Below are positions 38,440-47,505 of a DNA stretch of 64,000 bases, one piece after another (the first letter of the stretch is position 1; each line of letters begins with the position of its first letter). The notes below the pieces were generated by a model. That model ran no database searches, was not told the origin of the DNA, and saw only the letters and a list, made by a program, of their open reading frames with translations. Source of the DNA: Methanocaldococcus villosus KIN24-T80 (GTDB lineage Archaea; AGJL01; Methanococci; Methanococcales; Methanocaldococcaceae); assembly GCF_000371805.1 (NCBI RefSeq), contig NZ_AQUK01000001.1:1128268-1192267 (forward strand), written 5' to 3'. A program made the position numbers and the translations under genes.

Positions 38440-39543
38440 ATGAAAATATTAATGATGTCTTGGAAATGCATAAAACATCCTTGGAAAGGAGGGGCTGAAT
38501 TTGCTACCTATGAAATTCTAAAAAGATTGTCTGAGAAGGGTTATGAGTGTGTTTGGTTTGCTCCAAAATTTAAAGGTTGTTTGAAAGAGGAAGAAATTGA
38601 AGGAATTAAAATTATAAGAGATTTTAATATTTATACAATATATTTTAATGCTTGGAGAAAATATGTAGAGGAATTTAAAGGAAAATTTGATGTTGTAATA
38701 GACCAAGTTAATGGAATTCCTTTTTTTACCCCTCTTTATGTTAAGGAGCCCGTCATTATGTATATACACCATGTTGGTGATGTTTGTTGGGACTATGAAA
38801 TGCCTTTTCCATTGAGTAAAATTGGCAAATATTCTGAAAAGATGGTTTTAAGATTATACAAAAATATCCCTACAGTTTGTGTCTCTCCATCTACTAAAAA
38901 AGATTTGGAAGATTTAGGGTTTAAGAATATTAATGTTGTTTATAATGGATGTAATGTTAAGCCCTTGGATAAATTAGATTTTAGTATTAAAGAAGAAAAT
39001 AGTTTATGCTTTGTTGGGAGAGTTACTGCTATGAAGAGGTTAGAACATGCTATAAAAGTTGTTAGCTTAGTTAAAGAGGAAATTAATGATGTAAAGTTTT
39101 ATGTTGTAGGCAGGGCTAAAAAAGAAAAATATTTATGTAAGTTAAAAAATTTAGCTAATATGTTGGATTTAAAAAATAATGTAATATTTTTAGGGTATCT
39201 TCCTTTTAAAGAAAGAAATGAAATTCTAAGGAAAAGTTTGATACAGATTGTAACTTCTGTTAAAGAAGGATGGGGGTTAAATGTTATTGAAGGTAATGCA
39301 TTAGGGGTTCCTGCTGTAGGTTATAGAGTTAATGGCTTGGTAGATTCTATTAAAGATGGCTATAATGGGTTTTTAGTTAAAGATGGAAATGTAAAGGAAA
39401 TGGCTGAGAAAGTTATTAATATATTAGATGATAAAAATTTATTAAAGAAGTTAAGTAAAAACTCTATAGAGTGGGCTAAGCAGTTTAGTTGGGATAAGAG
39501 TGCTGAGGAGTTTGAAGGAGTGATTAAGAATGTCGTTGAGTAA
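38440..39543 (+). CDS. Glycosyltransferase family 4 (GT-B)
   Basis: A 367-residue two-domain glycosyltransferase. The N-terminal domain starts MKILMMSWKCIKHPWKGGAE, and the C-terminal domain has LCFVGRVTAMKRLEHAIKVV near 188, VIFLGYLPFKERNEIL near 247 and the retaining-type E-x7-E element in VKEGWGLNVIEGNALGVPAV near 271. It would transfer a nucleotide-activated sugar in the glycan pathway; donor and acceptor are unknown. The next gene starts 14 bases before this one stops. Confidence 0.88.
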   Translation: MKILMMSWKCIKHPWKGGAEFATYEILKRLSEKGYECVWFAPKFKGCLKEEEIEGIKIIRDFNIYTIYFNAWRKYVEEFKGKFDVVIDQVNGIPFFTPLYVKEPVIMYIHHVGDVCWDYEMPFPLSKIGKYSEKMVLRLYKNIPTVCVSPSTKKDLEDLGFKNINVVYNGCNVKPLDKLDFSIKEENSLCFVGRVTAMKRLEHAIKVVSLVKEEINDVKFYVVGRAKKEKYLCKLKNLANMLDLKNNVIFLGYLPFKERNEILRKSLIQIVTSVKEGWGLNVIEGNALGVPAVGYRVNGLVDSIKDGYNGFLVKDGNVKEMAEKVINILDDKNLLKKLSKNSIEWAKQFSWDKSAEEFEGVIKNVVE

Positions 39544-40393
39544 GGAAGAATGTCCTTTGGTTTCAGTGGTAATCCCTACTTACAATTCAGAAAAAACTAT
39601 TGGCATATGTTTAGAATCTATAAAAAATCAAACTTATAAAAATATTGAAATAATTGTTGTTGATAAATTTTCTGACGATAATACTGTTAAAATTGCTAAA
39701 AAATATACTGATAAAGTCTTTGTTATTAATGCAAAAGAAAGAAGTGAACAATTAAATTTTGGGGTAAAGATGGCTAAAGGTAAGTACATTTACAGAGTTG
39801 ACTCGGATTTCGTCTTAGAACCAACAGTTATTGAGGAGGCTGTAAAAAAGTGTGAAGAAGAGGGATATGATGCCGTTTGTATTCATAATACTTCTGATCC
39901 TACTATAAGCTTTTGGGCTAAAGTTAGAAAACTTGAGAGGGACTGCTATGAAGATGATAAATTGAATGTGGCGGCTAGATTTATTAGAAAAGATGCATTT
40001 GAAAATGTTGGAGGGTTTGATGAAAATTTAGTTGCAGCAGAAGATTATGACTTACATAATAGACTACTGAGGGCTGGATATAAAATAGGTAGAATTAAAT
40101 CAAAAGAAATACATATAGGAGAACCAAAAAGTCTGTGGGAAATTATAAAGAAACATTATTATTACGGTAAAACATTACCAAAGTTTGTGGAGAAAAATAA
40201 GGGTAGAGGTATAAAGCAACTGAGTCCGATAAGACCAGCATATTTAAAGCATTGGAAAAAATTTGTTAAGCATCCTGTTTTAACTTTAGGGTTTATAATT
40301 TATCAGATCTCTAGGTATGGTGCAGCAGGGATTGGATATATTGTTGGAAAGATGAAATTTATATTTTTCAACAGAGCAAATAATGTTGATTAG
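39530..40393 (+). CDS. Glycosyltransferase family 2
   Basis: A 287-residue GT-A enzyme. Motifs are VVIPTYNSEKTIGICLESIK near residue 13, VVDKFSDDNTVKIAKKY near 42, the DxD in YRVDSDFVLEPTVIEEAV near 89 and AAEDYDLHNRLLRAGYKIGR near 164. The C-terminal 80 residues (YYYGKTLPKF; RPAYLKHWKKFVKH; ISRYGAAGIGYIVGKM) are amphipathic and may bind the membrane. Cotranscribed with the two preceding transferases and the deacetylase gene after it. Confidence 0.86.
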   Translation: MSLSKEECPLVSVVIPTYNSEKTIGICLESIKNQTYKNIEIIVVDKFSDDNTVKIAKKYTDKVFVINAKERSEQLNFGVKMAKGKYIYRVDSDFVLEPTVIEEAVKKCEEEGYDAVCIHNTSDPTISFWAKVRKLERDCYEDDKLNVAARFIRKDAFENVGGFDENLVAAEDYDLHNRLLRAGYKIGRIKSKEIHIGEPKSLWEIIKKHYYYGKTLPKFVEKNKGRGIKQLSPIRPAYLKHWKKFVKHPVLTLGFIIYQISRYGAAGIGYIVGKMKFIFFNRANNVD

Positions 40394-40405
40394 GTGAAGA
40401 AAATT

Positions 40406-41221
40406 ATGAAGTTCATTATAACCATCGATGATGCCGAAAAGGAAACTATGAATATTTTGCTAAGAGAAAATATAGATATTCCAGTAGTCATCGGTGTACC
40501 TGTAGGATTACTAGGAAAGAGCTTAGGAGATAGAAACATTGCTTCGATCGATTTAATTAGGGATTTGATTATGAATAACTCAACAATTGAGCTGGCATCT
40601 CACGGATATTATCATATTCCACCGCCGAGCTGTCGCACAAAGCTATTTCTACTCAAAAAGTTTCTAAAAAACATGATTTTATCTTTAGACAAGAAAGAGT
40701 ATCTAATTAGATCTCTTTGTTTCGCTAGAAGTGAAATAGGCAAAAACACTAATGAAGGTAGTACTACAGAATACTTACAAAAGTTTAATCCTATAGATGA
40801 AATAGTTACATCCAAAAAGTTGCTTGAGGAATTATTTGGTACACGAATTATAACCTATATTTATCCCGGTGGAAACTACACAGAGGAACTTATCTCTCTC
40901 GTCAGTAAGTACTATAATTTCGCAAGAACAACTGACGAAGGATGGAATGTTATAGGTGATCTGTACAAAGAACCAAATAAATTTCTACTTAAAAGTATTT
41001 CCATAAGTCGATATACCAACTTTCTTAAACTCGAAAAAAGATATGAAAAGATGAAAAATGAAGAACGAGCGGAGGAAATAATTGTTATTGAAACTTATCA
41101 TGATTTTACGTATAAGATGCCGAGAAGATTGTATCAAATCAATTTCAATGTTTTTAAGCAACACTATAATAAGCTCAGAAATATAGGTGAACTAACAACA
41201 TTTAGAACCTTAAAGAAGTGA
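40406..41221 (+). CDS. Polysaccharide deacetylase (NodB-like) family protein
   Basis: A 271-residue protein beginning MKFIITIDDAEKETMNILL; GGTGA lies seven bases before this ATG, so the GTG at 40394 is not used. The NodB metal triad can be read as Asp in TIDDAE (about 7-8) and SHGYYH (about 64-69); YPGGNY near 158 and ETYHDF near 230 fit the later NodB motifs. It would remove an acetyl group from an N-acetylated sugar of the glycan. Codon use differs from the neighbours (CGA, CGC, TCG, CCG are frequent). Confidence 0.68.
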   Translation: MKFIITIDDAEKETMNILLRENIDIPVVIGVPVGLLGKSLGDRNIASIDLIRDLIMNNSTIELASHGYYHIPPPSCRTKLFLLKKFLKNMILSLDKKEYLIRSLCFARSEIGKNTNEGSTTEYLQKFNPIDEIVTSKKLLEELFGTRIITYIYPGGNYTEELISLVSKYYNFARTTDEGWNVIGDLYKEPNKFLLKSISISRYTNFLKLEKRYEKMKNEERAEEIIVIETYHDFTYKMPRRLYQINFNVFKQHYNKLRNIGELTTFRTLKK

Positions 41222-41955
41222 GGATTATGTGGGAATGTTACGCAAAGAAGGTTCCATATTTTCTCGACTTGTCGATTCCAGATATGCTGAAAAATCTACT
41301 AAAGGAGTTAAATAAGAGAAGAACATATTCTCTAATCGATTTGGGATGTGGAGATGGAAGATTTCTTTATGCCTTGTATAAGCAAGGATTATTGAAGAAT
41401 GCTACCCGAGTTGTTGGGGTTGATATTTCTGAAGAAAGGATAAGAAGATTAAAGAAACTTTGTCCATTCGCTGAAGGTATTGTTGCAGATGTAACCGATC
41501 TAAGTCAAATACCAGATAACTCGTTCGATGTAGCAATATCTAATCAAGTGATAGAACACGTTCCCGATGATTCCAAAATGCTCAAAGAAATTAGAAAAAT
41601 CCTTAAGCCAAATGGATTGTTATATATTTCAACTGTAATTAAGAAATGGTATGGTTTTTGGATTTATTGGAAAAATGGGTTTAAGTTAGATCCAACTCAC
41701 GTAAGAGAGTATATGTCTGAAGAAGAATTTTTAAACCTTTTAGAGAATAACGGTTTTATGGTGAAGGAATTTAAAACGAGTCCAATAAGATATCCTATCA
41801 TGGACTTAATTTTAAGAGGTTTAATAAAACTCAATATTATTAAACCAGATCCTGCCTTCTATCAAAAGTATAAACTAATTTCAAAATTGAAAAAATTAAA
41901 GTTGAAAGTGATTGGCTATAAAAGTATTGAGGTTGTTGCTGAGGTGAAGAAATAA
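41218..41955 (+). CDS. Class I SAM-dependent methyltransferase
   Basis: A 245-residue protein of the Methyltransf_11 type. SAM motif I is SLIDLGCGDGRFLYALYKQG near residue 38, motif II VVGVDISEERIRRL near 66, and SNQVIEHVPDDSKMLKEIRK near 106 is the active-site region. It probably O-methylates a sugar or lipid of the glycan, by context. It starts on the last codons of the deacetylase gene (four-base overlap), shares that gene's foreign codon use, and ends in the start codon of the next gene. Confidence 0.84.
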   Translation: MRIMWECYAKKVPYFLDLSIPDMLKNLLKELNKRRTYSLIDLGCGDGRFLYALYKQGLLKNATRVVGVDISEERIRRLKKLCPFAEGIVADVTDLSQIPDNSFDVAISNQVIEHVPDDSKMLKEIRKILKPNGLLYISTVIKKWYGFWIYWKNGFKLDPTHVREYMSEEEFLNLLENNGFMVKEFKTSPIRYPIMDLILRGLIKLNIIKPDPAFYQKYKLISKLKKLKLKVIGYKSIEVVAEVKK

Positions 41956-43079
41956 TGTATAAGTTTTACAGTGATGTAGATAAAGCCTTATCGCTTGTGC
42001 CAAAAGATTTTATTTATGGTAAAAAGATCCTTATAATTGGTAATTATGGAGATGGAAATTTAGGAGATGAAGCAATGCTTAAAGTTTTGTACAATTATTT
42101 AATTAGTAATGGAGTAAATTTAATATATGTAATAACAAAAAATCCAGCTTTTTATCAGAGATATATAAAAAATTCGAGGTTTCAACCAGTATTAGCTACT
42201 AATCTATTAGCTGTCTTAAAAGCTTTTTTAGTTTGTGATACAATAATAATAGGAGGGGGATCTATATATTCTAGATACAGTGGGTTGGGTGTTTATATAG
42301 CAAGTTTACTATCAATATTTATAAGGTTACTTCTCAACAAAAAAATATTGATACTTGGCATAGGATTTTCTAGTTCTACTCCTTTATTATTGAAGTTTAT
42401 ATGTAAATACTTGTTTAAAATTTGTAACTTCATTTATGTAAGGGATAGTATATCGTTTAAAAATATAAGAAATTTAGGAATCAAAAAGAAAATAATTGTT
42501 TCTAAGGATTTAGTTTTTTCATCTTTTATTCAACCTTTTGATAAAAAGTTAGGAAAAAAAATATTGGAGAAAGAAGGTATAAAGATTGATAAAGGAAAAA
42601 GACTAGTAGGGTTAGCACTAAATTTTTCAGGTAAAAAAGAAAAAGATGAGAAAATAATAGCTATTTTTAAAGAAATCATACCTTGGTTGATAGACAAATA
42701 TAATGCAGAAATTCTATTTTTTACTTTTTGTCCAGCATTTGTTAGTAAGATTTCTGACACATTCTTATTTAAAAAAATATATGGGGAATTAGGTAATAAA
42801 TATAAAAAGAAGTGTCATATCTTGAGTTACTATTTACCTGAAGAGGTTATGTCGATATTTATGAATTTGGATTTAGTAATCGGTAGTAGATTTCATTCTA
42901 TGGTATTTGCGTACAAAGTAGGAACTCCTTTTGTTGGGATAAGCTATGAAGAGAAGTGTTCAGCTTTTTTATCAGAGATTAGAAAACCACTCATAAATAT
43001 CGAAAGTTTAGACGCTAAAACTTTAAAAGGTGAAATTAGTAGAATACTCGGGGGATTAAAATATGAAAGGACTAAATAA
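41955..43079 (+). CDS. Polysaccharide pyruvyltransferase family protein
   Basis: A 374-residue protein of the WcaK/CsaB family (PF04230). The hallmark opening is KILIIGNYGDGNLGDEAML near residue 24, followed by TIIIGGGSIYSRYSG near 97 and the C-terminal IGSRFHSMVFAYKVGTPFVG near 311. Members transfer pyruvate ketals from phosphoenolpyruvate to exopolysaccharide or S-layer-associated polymers. It follows the methyltransferase with a one-base overlap and overlaps the next gene by 17 bases. Confidence 0.86.
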   Translation: MYKFYSDVDKALSLVPKDFIYGKKILIIGNYGDGNLGDEAMLKVLYNYLISNGVNLIYVITKNPAFYQRYIKNSRFQPVLATNLLAVLKAFLVCDTIIIGGGSIYSRYSGLGVYIASLLSIFIRLLLNKKILILGIGFSSSTPLLLKFICKYLFKICNFIYVRDSISFKNIRNLGIKKKIIVSKDLVFSSFIQPFDKKLGKKILEKEGIKIDKGKRLVGLALNFSGKKEKDEKIIAIFKEIIPWLIDKYNAEILFFTFCPAFVSKISDTFLFKKIYGELGNKYKKKCHILSYYLPEEVMSIFMNLDLVIGSRFHSMVFAYKVGTPFVGISYEEKCSAFLSEIRKPLINIESLDAKTLKGEISRILGGLKYERTK

Positions 43080-46000
43080 TATTTTAAGGATGTGCGTTAC
43101 TCTTTTTAAAAAAAAGGAGTTAAAGGAGTTTTTAGTAGTTTTTTTAGTTTTCATGATACTATTTTTGGTGCCTACTTTTAAACTTTTCATTAAAGATGGT
43201 TACATAATTTTGTCGGAACATTTAGAGGCTATATCCTACGAAAAATTTGAGTCAATCTTTAAATATAGTTGGGATTATCAAATAGGAATTTTTCCATTTG
43301 CGGAATTTCCAAAGTATTATCTATATAGTTTGTTAGTATTTATTGGAAAATCTATTCATTTAAACTTTAAATACTTTGAAATTCTTTTGCTAGGCCTACA
43401 GTTTCCTCTTGGATTTATTTCAGCATATATATTAAATAGATATATCGTTAGAAAAATATTAAACATTCAGATAAACTCGTTAGAAATTTTAATGCTTATT
43501 GTAGCGTCTCTTATATATGTAATAAACCCTTGGGTAGCATCGTATCAACACAACATAAGTTTAAAATTTCAACATGCGCTACTACCATTAATATTTTTAT
43601 ATTTTCTTAAAACTATCCAAGAAGAGAAAAATACAATTAAAAATTCTATAATTGGAGCATTTCTACTTAGTTTGGTAGCAAGTTATAGATATACAATAGT
43701 AATATTACCTTTGTTTATTCTAACAATTTGTGTTTATCTAATTCTAAATAAAAAGTCAATAAAAAAGCTATTTATTAAAATTTCAGCCTATACATTTTTT
43801 GCATATATGACGATGTTAGGAAAGGTTATTACGCCTGTATTACATGCCTTGTATACTCAAAAGGTTAAATGGGCGGAAGAATTCACTGCTTCTTATTTAC
43901 ACTTATTTCCATTAATTAATGTTTTCTCACTAAAAATGGAAACGTATCTTTCAATTTTTTTAGTTTATTGTGACAATTACATATATCTTTTTTTACCAGT
44001 AACTATCGTATCATTTTTATATCTGCTTATATGGAGAAAAAAAATAACCAAACAAAATTGGATATATTTTTTACCAATAATAATCTTTATAACTTATATT
44101 CCATTGTGTGTAAAAGAAATTAGTTTATTCTCACTAGATTTTATATGGAAAATACCTTTTTCTGACGATATTCTACGTCTTTTAAGATCTGGTAGGATAA
44201 ATGCTATGCCAATATTGCTGGCATTATCTATATCTACGCTACTTACATTATTCTCTTTCAGTAAAACATTATTGTTAATAAGAAATAAAAAATTACAAAA
44301 AGTACTTTTGTATTCTCTTACATTAATGATAATAATCTTCTCTTCGATATCTGCATGGCCTATTTTCACGGGAAATATGAATAACTATTGGGAACCTGCA
44401 AAAATACCAAAAGATTATTACATTGCAAATAAAATCCTAAGTAATTTTTCAGAAGACGAAAATTATGCCCTATGGATGCCTCCTTTTTCTTGTAGTAAAC
44501 CTATATGGTCTAATGTTTCTGACACCCCTGCAGGGATTTTTGACTGGAGAAATTCAGAATTACCTGTATACTCATATAGAGAGATGTATTTCTTTGACTA
44601 TTATAATCCCTTACATTCTTTTCCTTTTGTACGCGCTTTAGATGGATACAAGGGATTAGATTGGGATAAAATTTTTTATCCTCTTAATATAAGATTTATA
44701 GTTGTCCACTATGATTTAGATAATCCTTACGTTAGCAATATTAACCATATTATCAAAAATAAATTACTGAAGATAAATCAAGAGCTTAACAAGATCTATG
44801 AAGGAAACTATTTAGCAGTATATAAGGTATTCGACGAGAAGGTTTCTAAAGTAAGGATTACAACCCCTATTTTGTTAGATGATAGCCTCAAGATTTATGG
44901 ATCAATTGTCAATGTATTAGATTTTAAAACATTAAATATATCTTCAATGGTCTTTTATAATCCCTTTCACAGTACCTTAAATATTTCTAAAGTTAATTCT
45001 ATAGTAGTTAATAGTAATCTTCTAAAAGCAATATTTTCATATTATACTCCTAGTATAATAAAAATTCAAACTGATAAGAGATTAGAAGATCCCTCTAAAA
45101 ATTGGATATTTAGTCCAAATCCACGTTATAAGTTTCAAACATATATTAAAAAGAGTAGTATATATGAGTGGAGTTGGCAATCTGATTACGGCTATGGCTT
45201 AGTGTTTACATGGGCTAAAAATACAAAATTGACTATATCGTTCAAAGCCGATAAACCAGATAAGTATAAACTCTTCATAAGATATTTTAAAAACCAAAAA
45301 GGTGGTAAAATAGCAGTTTATTTGGATGGAAAACCAATTACAATTAAAACAAAAGATCAATTAAACAAGTTCGTTTGGGAAGATCTTGGAACGCTTTATC
45401 TTGAAAAAGGAGAGCATAAAATAGTTCTTGAAAACATTGAAGGTTTCAATGCCGTAAATCTATTTGCTTTGATTCCAGAGAAAGAATACTACAAAGCTAA
45501 AAAGGAAGTAGAAAAATTACTTCAAAACAAAACTATTATCTATGTATTTGAAGGAGAGAGTGATCTTTATTATTCTAATGCCAAAATAATCAAAGACTAT
45601 AATACAAGCAACGGAGAAGAGTTATTATTTAACAAAAATGGAAAAGCCTGGCAAGATGTAGAAATAGTGAAGAATGGAACTTATAGAATAGCTTTAAGGG
45701 GGGAAGGAATATTTAAAGTAAAAATAGGAACTAAAGAATTTATATCAAAACCAAATAACAATTTCATATACACACCACCATTTAACCTTACAGAAGGAAA
45801 ATACAAGTTAGAAATAATTCCACTAAAAGAAAAATCAAAGTTAGATGTTATTTGGTTATATTCAAGCAATAAAACACTAAAAGATCTCTTCGAAGTCAAA
45901 GAAAAACCAGCTAAAATAATCTCATACGAAAAAATCAACCCAACTCTCTGGAAAGTTAAAGTAAACGCTACAAAACCGTTTATGCTCTCATTTGCTGAGG

Positions 46001-46290
46001 CATACGATCCACTATGGGAAGCAAGAGTTTACAAAGATGGTAAATTAGTGGAAAAAGTTAAATCTATCCCATTATATTCAGTTATAAATGGATTCTGGAT
46101 AAATGAAACTGGAAACTTAGATATAGTAATAAGGTATACCCCTCAAGATTGGTTTGATATTGGTTTAGCAATTTCAGGAATAACATTCTTCTGTTGCTTA
46201 GCTTACCTCTTCTATGACTGGAGAAGAGAAGATAAATGGGCTAAGAACTTAGAGGGTAAAATTAAAAATCTCATAAAATTTAGGAGGTAA
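43063..46290 (+). CDS. Giant membrane protein, GT-C-like glycosyltransferase with C-terminal extracellular domains
   Basis: A 1075-residue protein. Residues about 20-440 contain many membrane helices (FLVVFLVFMILFLVPTFKLF, VASLIYVINPWVASYQ). RLLRSGRINAMPILLALSI near 378 matches the FRD..KF-type position of AftD-like GT-C proteins. A long hydrophilic part follows (about 450-1020), including a beta-rich module YKLFIRYFKNQKGGKIAVYL near 745 resembling a carbohydrate-binding domain, and a final membrane helix near 1035 (IGLAISGITFFCCLAYLFYD). GGGGGATTAAAAT precedes the start. It looks like an integral glycan-transferring or polymer-handling enzyme, possibly adding the last sugars outside the cell. 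The specific activity is not known. Confidence 0.6.
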   Translation: MKGLNNILRMCVTLFKKKELKEFLVVFLVFMILFLVPTFKLFIKDGYIILSEHLEAISYEKFESIFKYSWDYQIGIFPFAEFPKYYLYSLLVFIGKSIHLNFKYFEILLLGLQFPLGFISAYILNRYIVRKILNIQINSLEILMLIVASLIYVINPWVASYQHNISLKFQHALLPLIFLYFLKTIQEEKNTIKNSIIGAFLLSLVASYRYTIVILPLFILTICVYLILNKKSIKKLFIKISAYTFFAYMTMLGKVITPVLHALYTQKVKWAEEFTASYLHLFPLINVFSLKMETYLSIFLVYCDNYIYLFLPVTIVSFLYLLIWRKKITKQNWIYFLPIIIFITYIPLCVKEISLFSLDFIWKIPFSDDILRLLRSGRINAMPILLALSISTLLTLFSFSKTLLLIRNKKLQKVLLYSLTLMIIIFSSISAWPIFTGNMNNYWEPAKIPKDYYIANKILSNFSEDENYALWMPPFSCSKPIWSNVSDTPAGIFDWRNSELPVYSYREMYFFDYYNPLHSFPFVRALDGYKGLDWDKIFYPLNIRFIVVHYDLDNPYVSNINHIIKNKLLKINQELNKIYEGNYLAVYKVFDEKVSKVRITTPILLDDSLKIYGSIVNVLDFKTLNISSMVFYNPFHSTLNISKVNSIVVNSNLLKAIFSYYTPSIIKIQTDKRLEDPSKNWIFSPNPRYKFQTYIKKSSIYEWSWQSDYGYGLVFTWAKNTKLTISFKADKPDKYKLFIRYFKNQKGGKIAVYLDGKPITIKTKDQLNKFVWEDLGTLYLEKGEHKIVLENIEGFNAVNLFALIPEKEYYKAKKEVEKLLQNKTIIYVFEGESDLYYSNAKIIKDYNTSNGEELLFNKNGKAWQDVEIVKNGTYRIALRGEGIFKVKIGTKEFISKPNNNFIYTPPFNLTEGKYKLEIIPLKEKSKLDVIWLYSSNKTLKDLFEVKEKPAKIISYEKINPTLWKVKVNATKPFMLSFAEAYDPLWEARVYKDGKLVEKVKSIPLYSVINGFWINETGNLDIVIRYTPQDWFDIGLAISGITFFCCLAYLFYDWRREDKWAKNLEGKIKNLIKFRR

Positions 46291-46293
46291 GTT

Positions 46294-47505
46294 ATGCTCT
46301 TAGAATCTTTAATACTAACATTTTTCAACTTTTCCTCAGGATTTTTTAATTACCTCTACCAACTGTTCATGGGGAAACTCTTAACTCCAGAAGAGTATGG
46401 AGTAGTTGCTTCTCTACTTTCTATATTTCTCATCTTAGGAATATTTCCAAGAGTAATAAACTCATCCCTAACTCCTCAAATTTCAAAATTAAAGGCAAAG
46501 AATAGATTAAATGAAATAAATTATATCTTCCTCCACTATACCAAAAGATTCCTAATATTAGGAGTAATAATAACCATCATTTTTCTAATACTATCTCCAC
46601 TAATCTCAAACTTCCTACACATTAAAAATATTTACACCATAATAATCCTTCTAAACCTCCCATTTATCTTTATCAACCCAATAAATTTGGCAATCTTACA
46701 AGGCTTGCAAAGATTTACCAAATTGGGATTTACAAATACTTTAACATCCTTAGCAAAGTTCTTATTTGGAATTTTATTGGTTTACCTAACTTTTGGAGTT
46801 TTTGGGGCTTTAATAGCTATTTTACTCTCAAGCATTATTTCCTACTTAGTATCTCTCTACTTCATAAGGGACATCCTTAAATTAAAACCAAAAGAGTACT
46901 TCATAAAAAACTTCTACAAAACATCTAAGTTAATATTCCTCATAATATTTTCCTACACAACAATAACCACAGTAGATGTTATCTTAGCCAAACATTATTT
47001 ATCAAAGTACTTAGCAGGGATCTACTCCTCAGTGTCTACATTAGGAAAGATCATCTTCTTTCTCCCAGGAGGAATACAAGCCATAATCCTATCTAAGGCA
47101 ATAGAGTACAAAGAAAAAAACCTAAATCATTTAAATTTATTAAAAAAATCAATAATATTTCTAATCCTATTAACCTTGCCTATCTTAACTTCATACATCT
47201 TCTTTCCAGAGTTGGTAATTAAAGTTTTATTCTCAAAAAAATACTTATTGGCTAAACTGTACATAGGGAAGTATGGTTTGGCTATGCTTTTATTCTCAAT
47301 CTCAGGTTTAATTATGAATTATCTAATCTCTCTAAATGTAAATAGAATTGCTTATCCATTAATTCTTGTATTGATCTTTGAGATCTTAGCCTTTATTATA
47401 TTTCCAAAAACAATTGATAATTTTATAAATATTCTAATTTTAACTTCGTTACTTTCAATTGTAGTGCAAGTTCCTTATATAATAAAAGGAGGGAAAATTA
47501 AATGA
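46294..47505 (+). CDS. Flippase, polysaccharide biosynthesis protein (Wzx/MATE fold)
   Basis: A 403-residue integral membrane protein with about 12 predicted helices and the MOP/Wzx opening LLESLILTFFNFSSGFFNYL, then YQLFMGKLLTPEEYGVVASL and INPINLAILQGLQRFTKLG. Such proteins flip lipid-linked oligosaccharides across the membrane. AGGAGGT precedes the ATG. It lies between the two giant membrane proteins, three bases after the first and overlapping the second by four, which makes a lipid-linked export pathway likely. Confidence 0.86.
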   Translation: MLLESLILTFFNFSSGFFNYLYQLFMGKLLTPEEYGVVASLLSIFLILGIFPRVINSSLTPQISKLKAKNRLNEINYIFLHYTKRFLILGVIITIIFLILSPLISNFLHIKNIYTIIILLNLPFIFINPINLAILQGLQRFTKLGFTNTLTSLAKFLFGILLVYLTFGVFGALIAILLSSIISYLVSLYFIRDILKLKPKEYFIKNFYKTSKLIFLIIFSYTTITTVDVILAKHYLSKYLAGIYSSVSTLGKIIFFLPGGIQAIILSKAIEYKEKNLNHLNLLKKSIIFLILLTLPILTSYIFFPELVIKVLFSKKYLLAKLYIGKYGLAMLLFSISGLIMNYLISLNVNRIAYPLILVLIFEILAFIIFPKTIDNFINILILTSLLSIVVQVPYIIKGGKIK

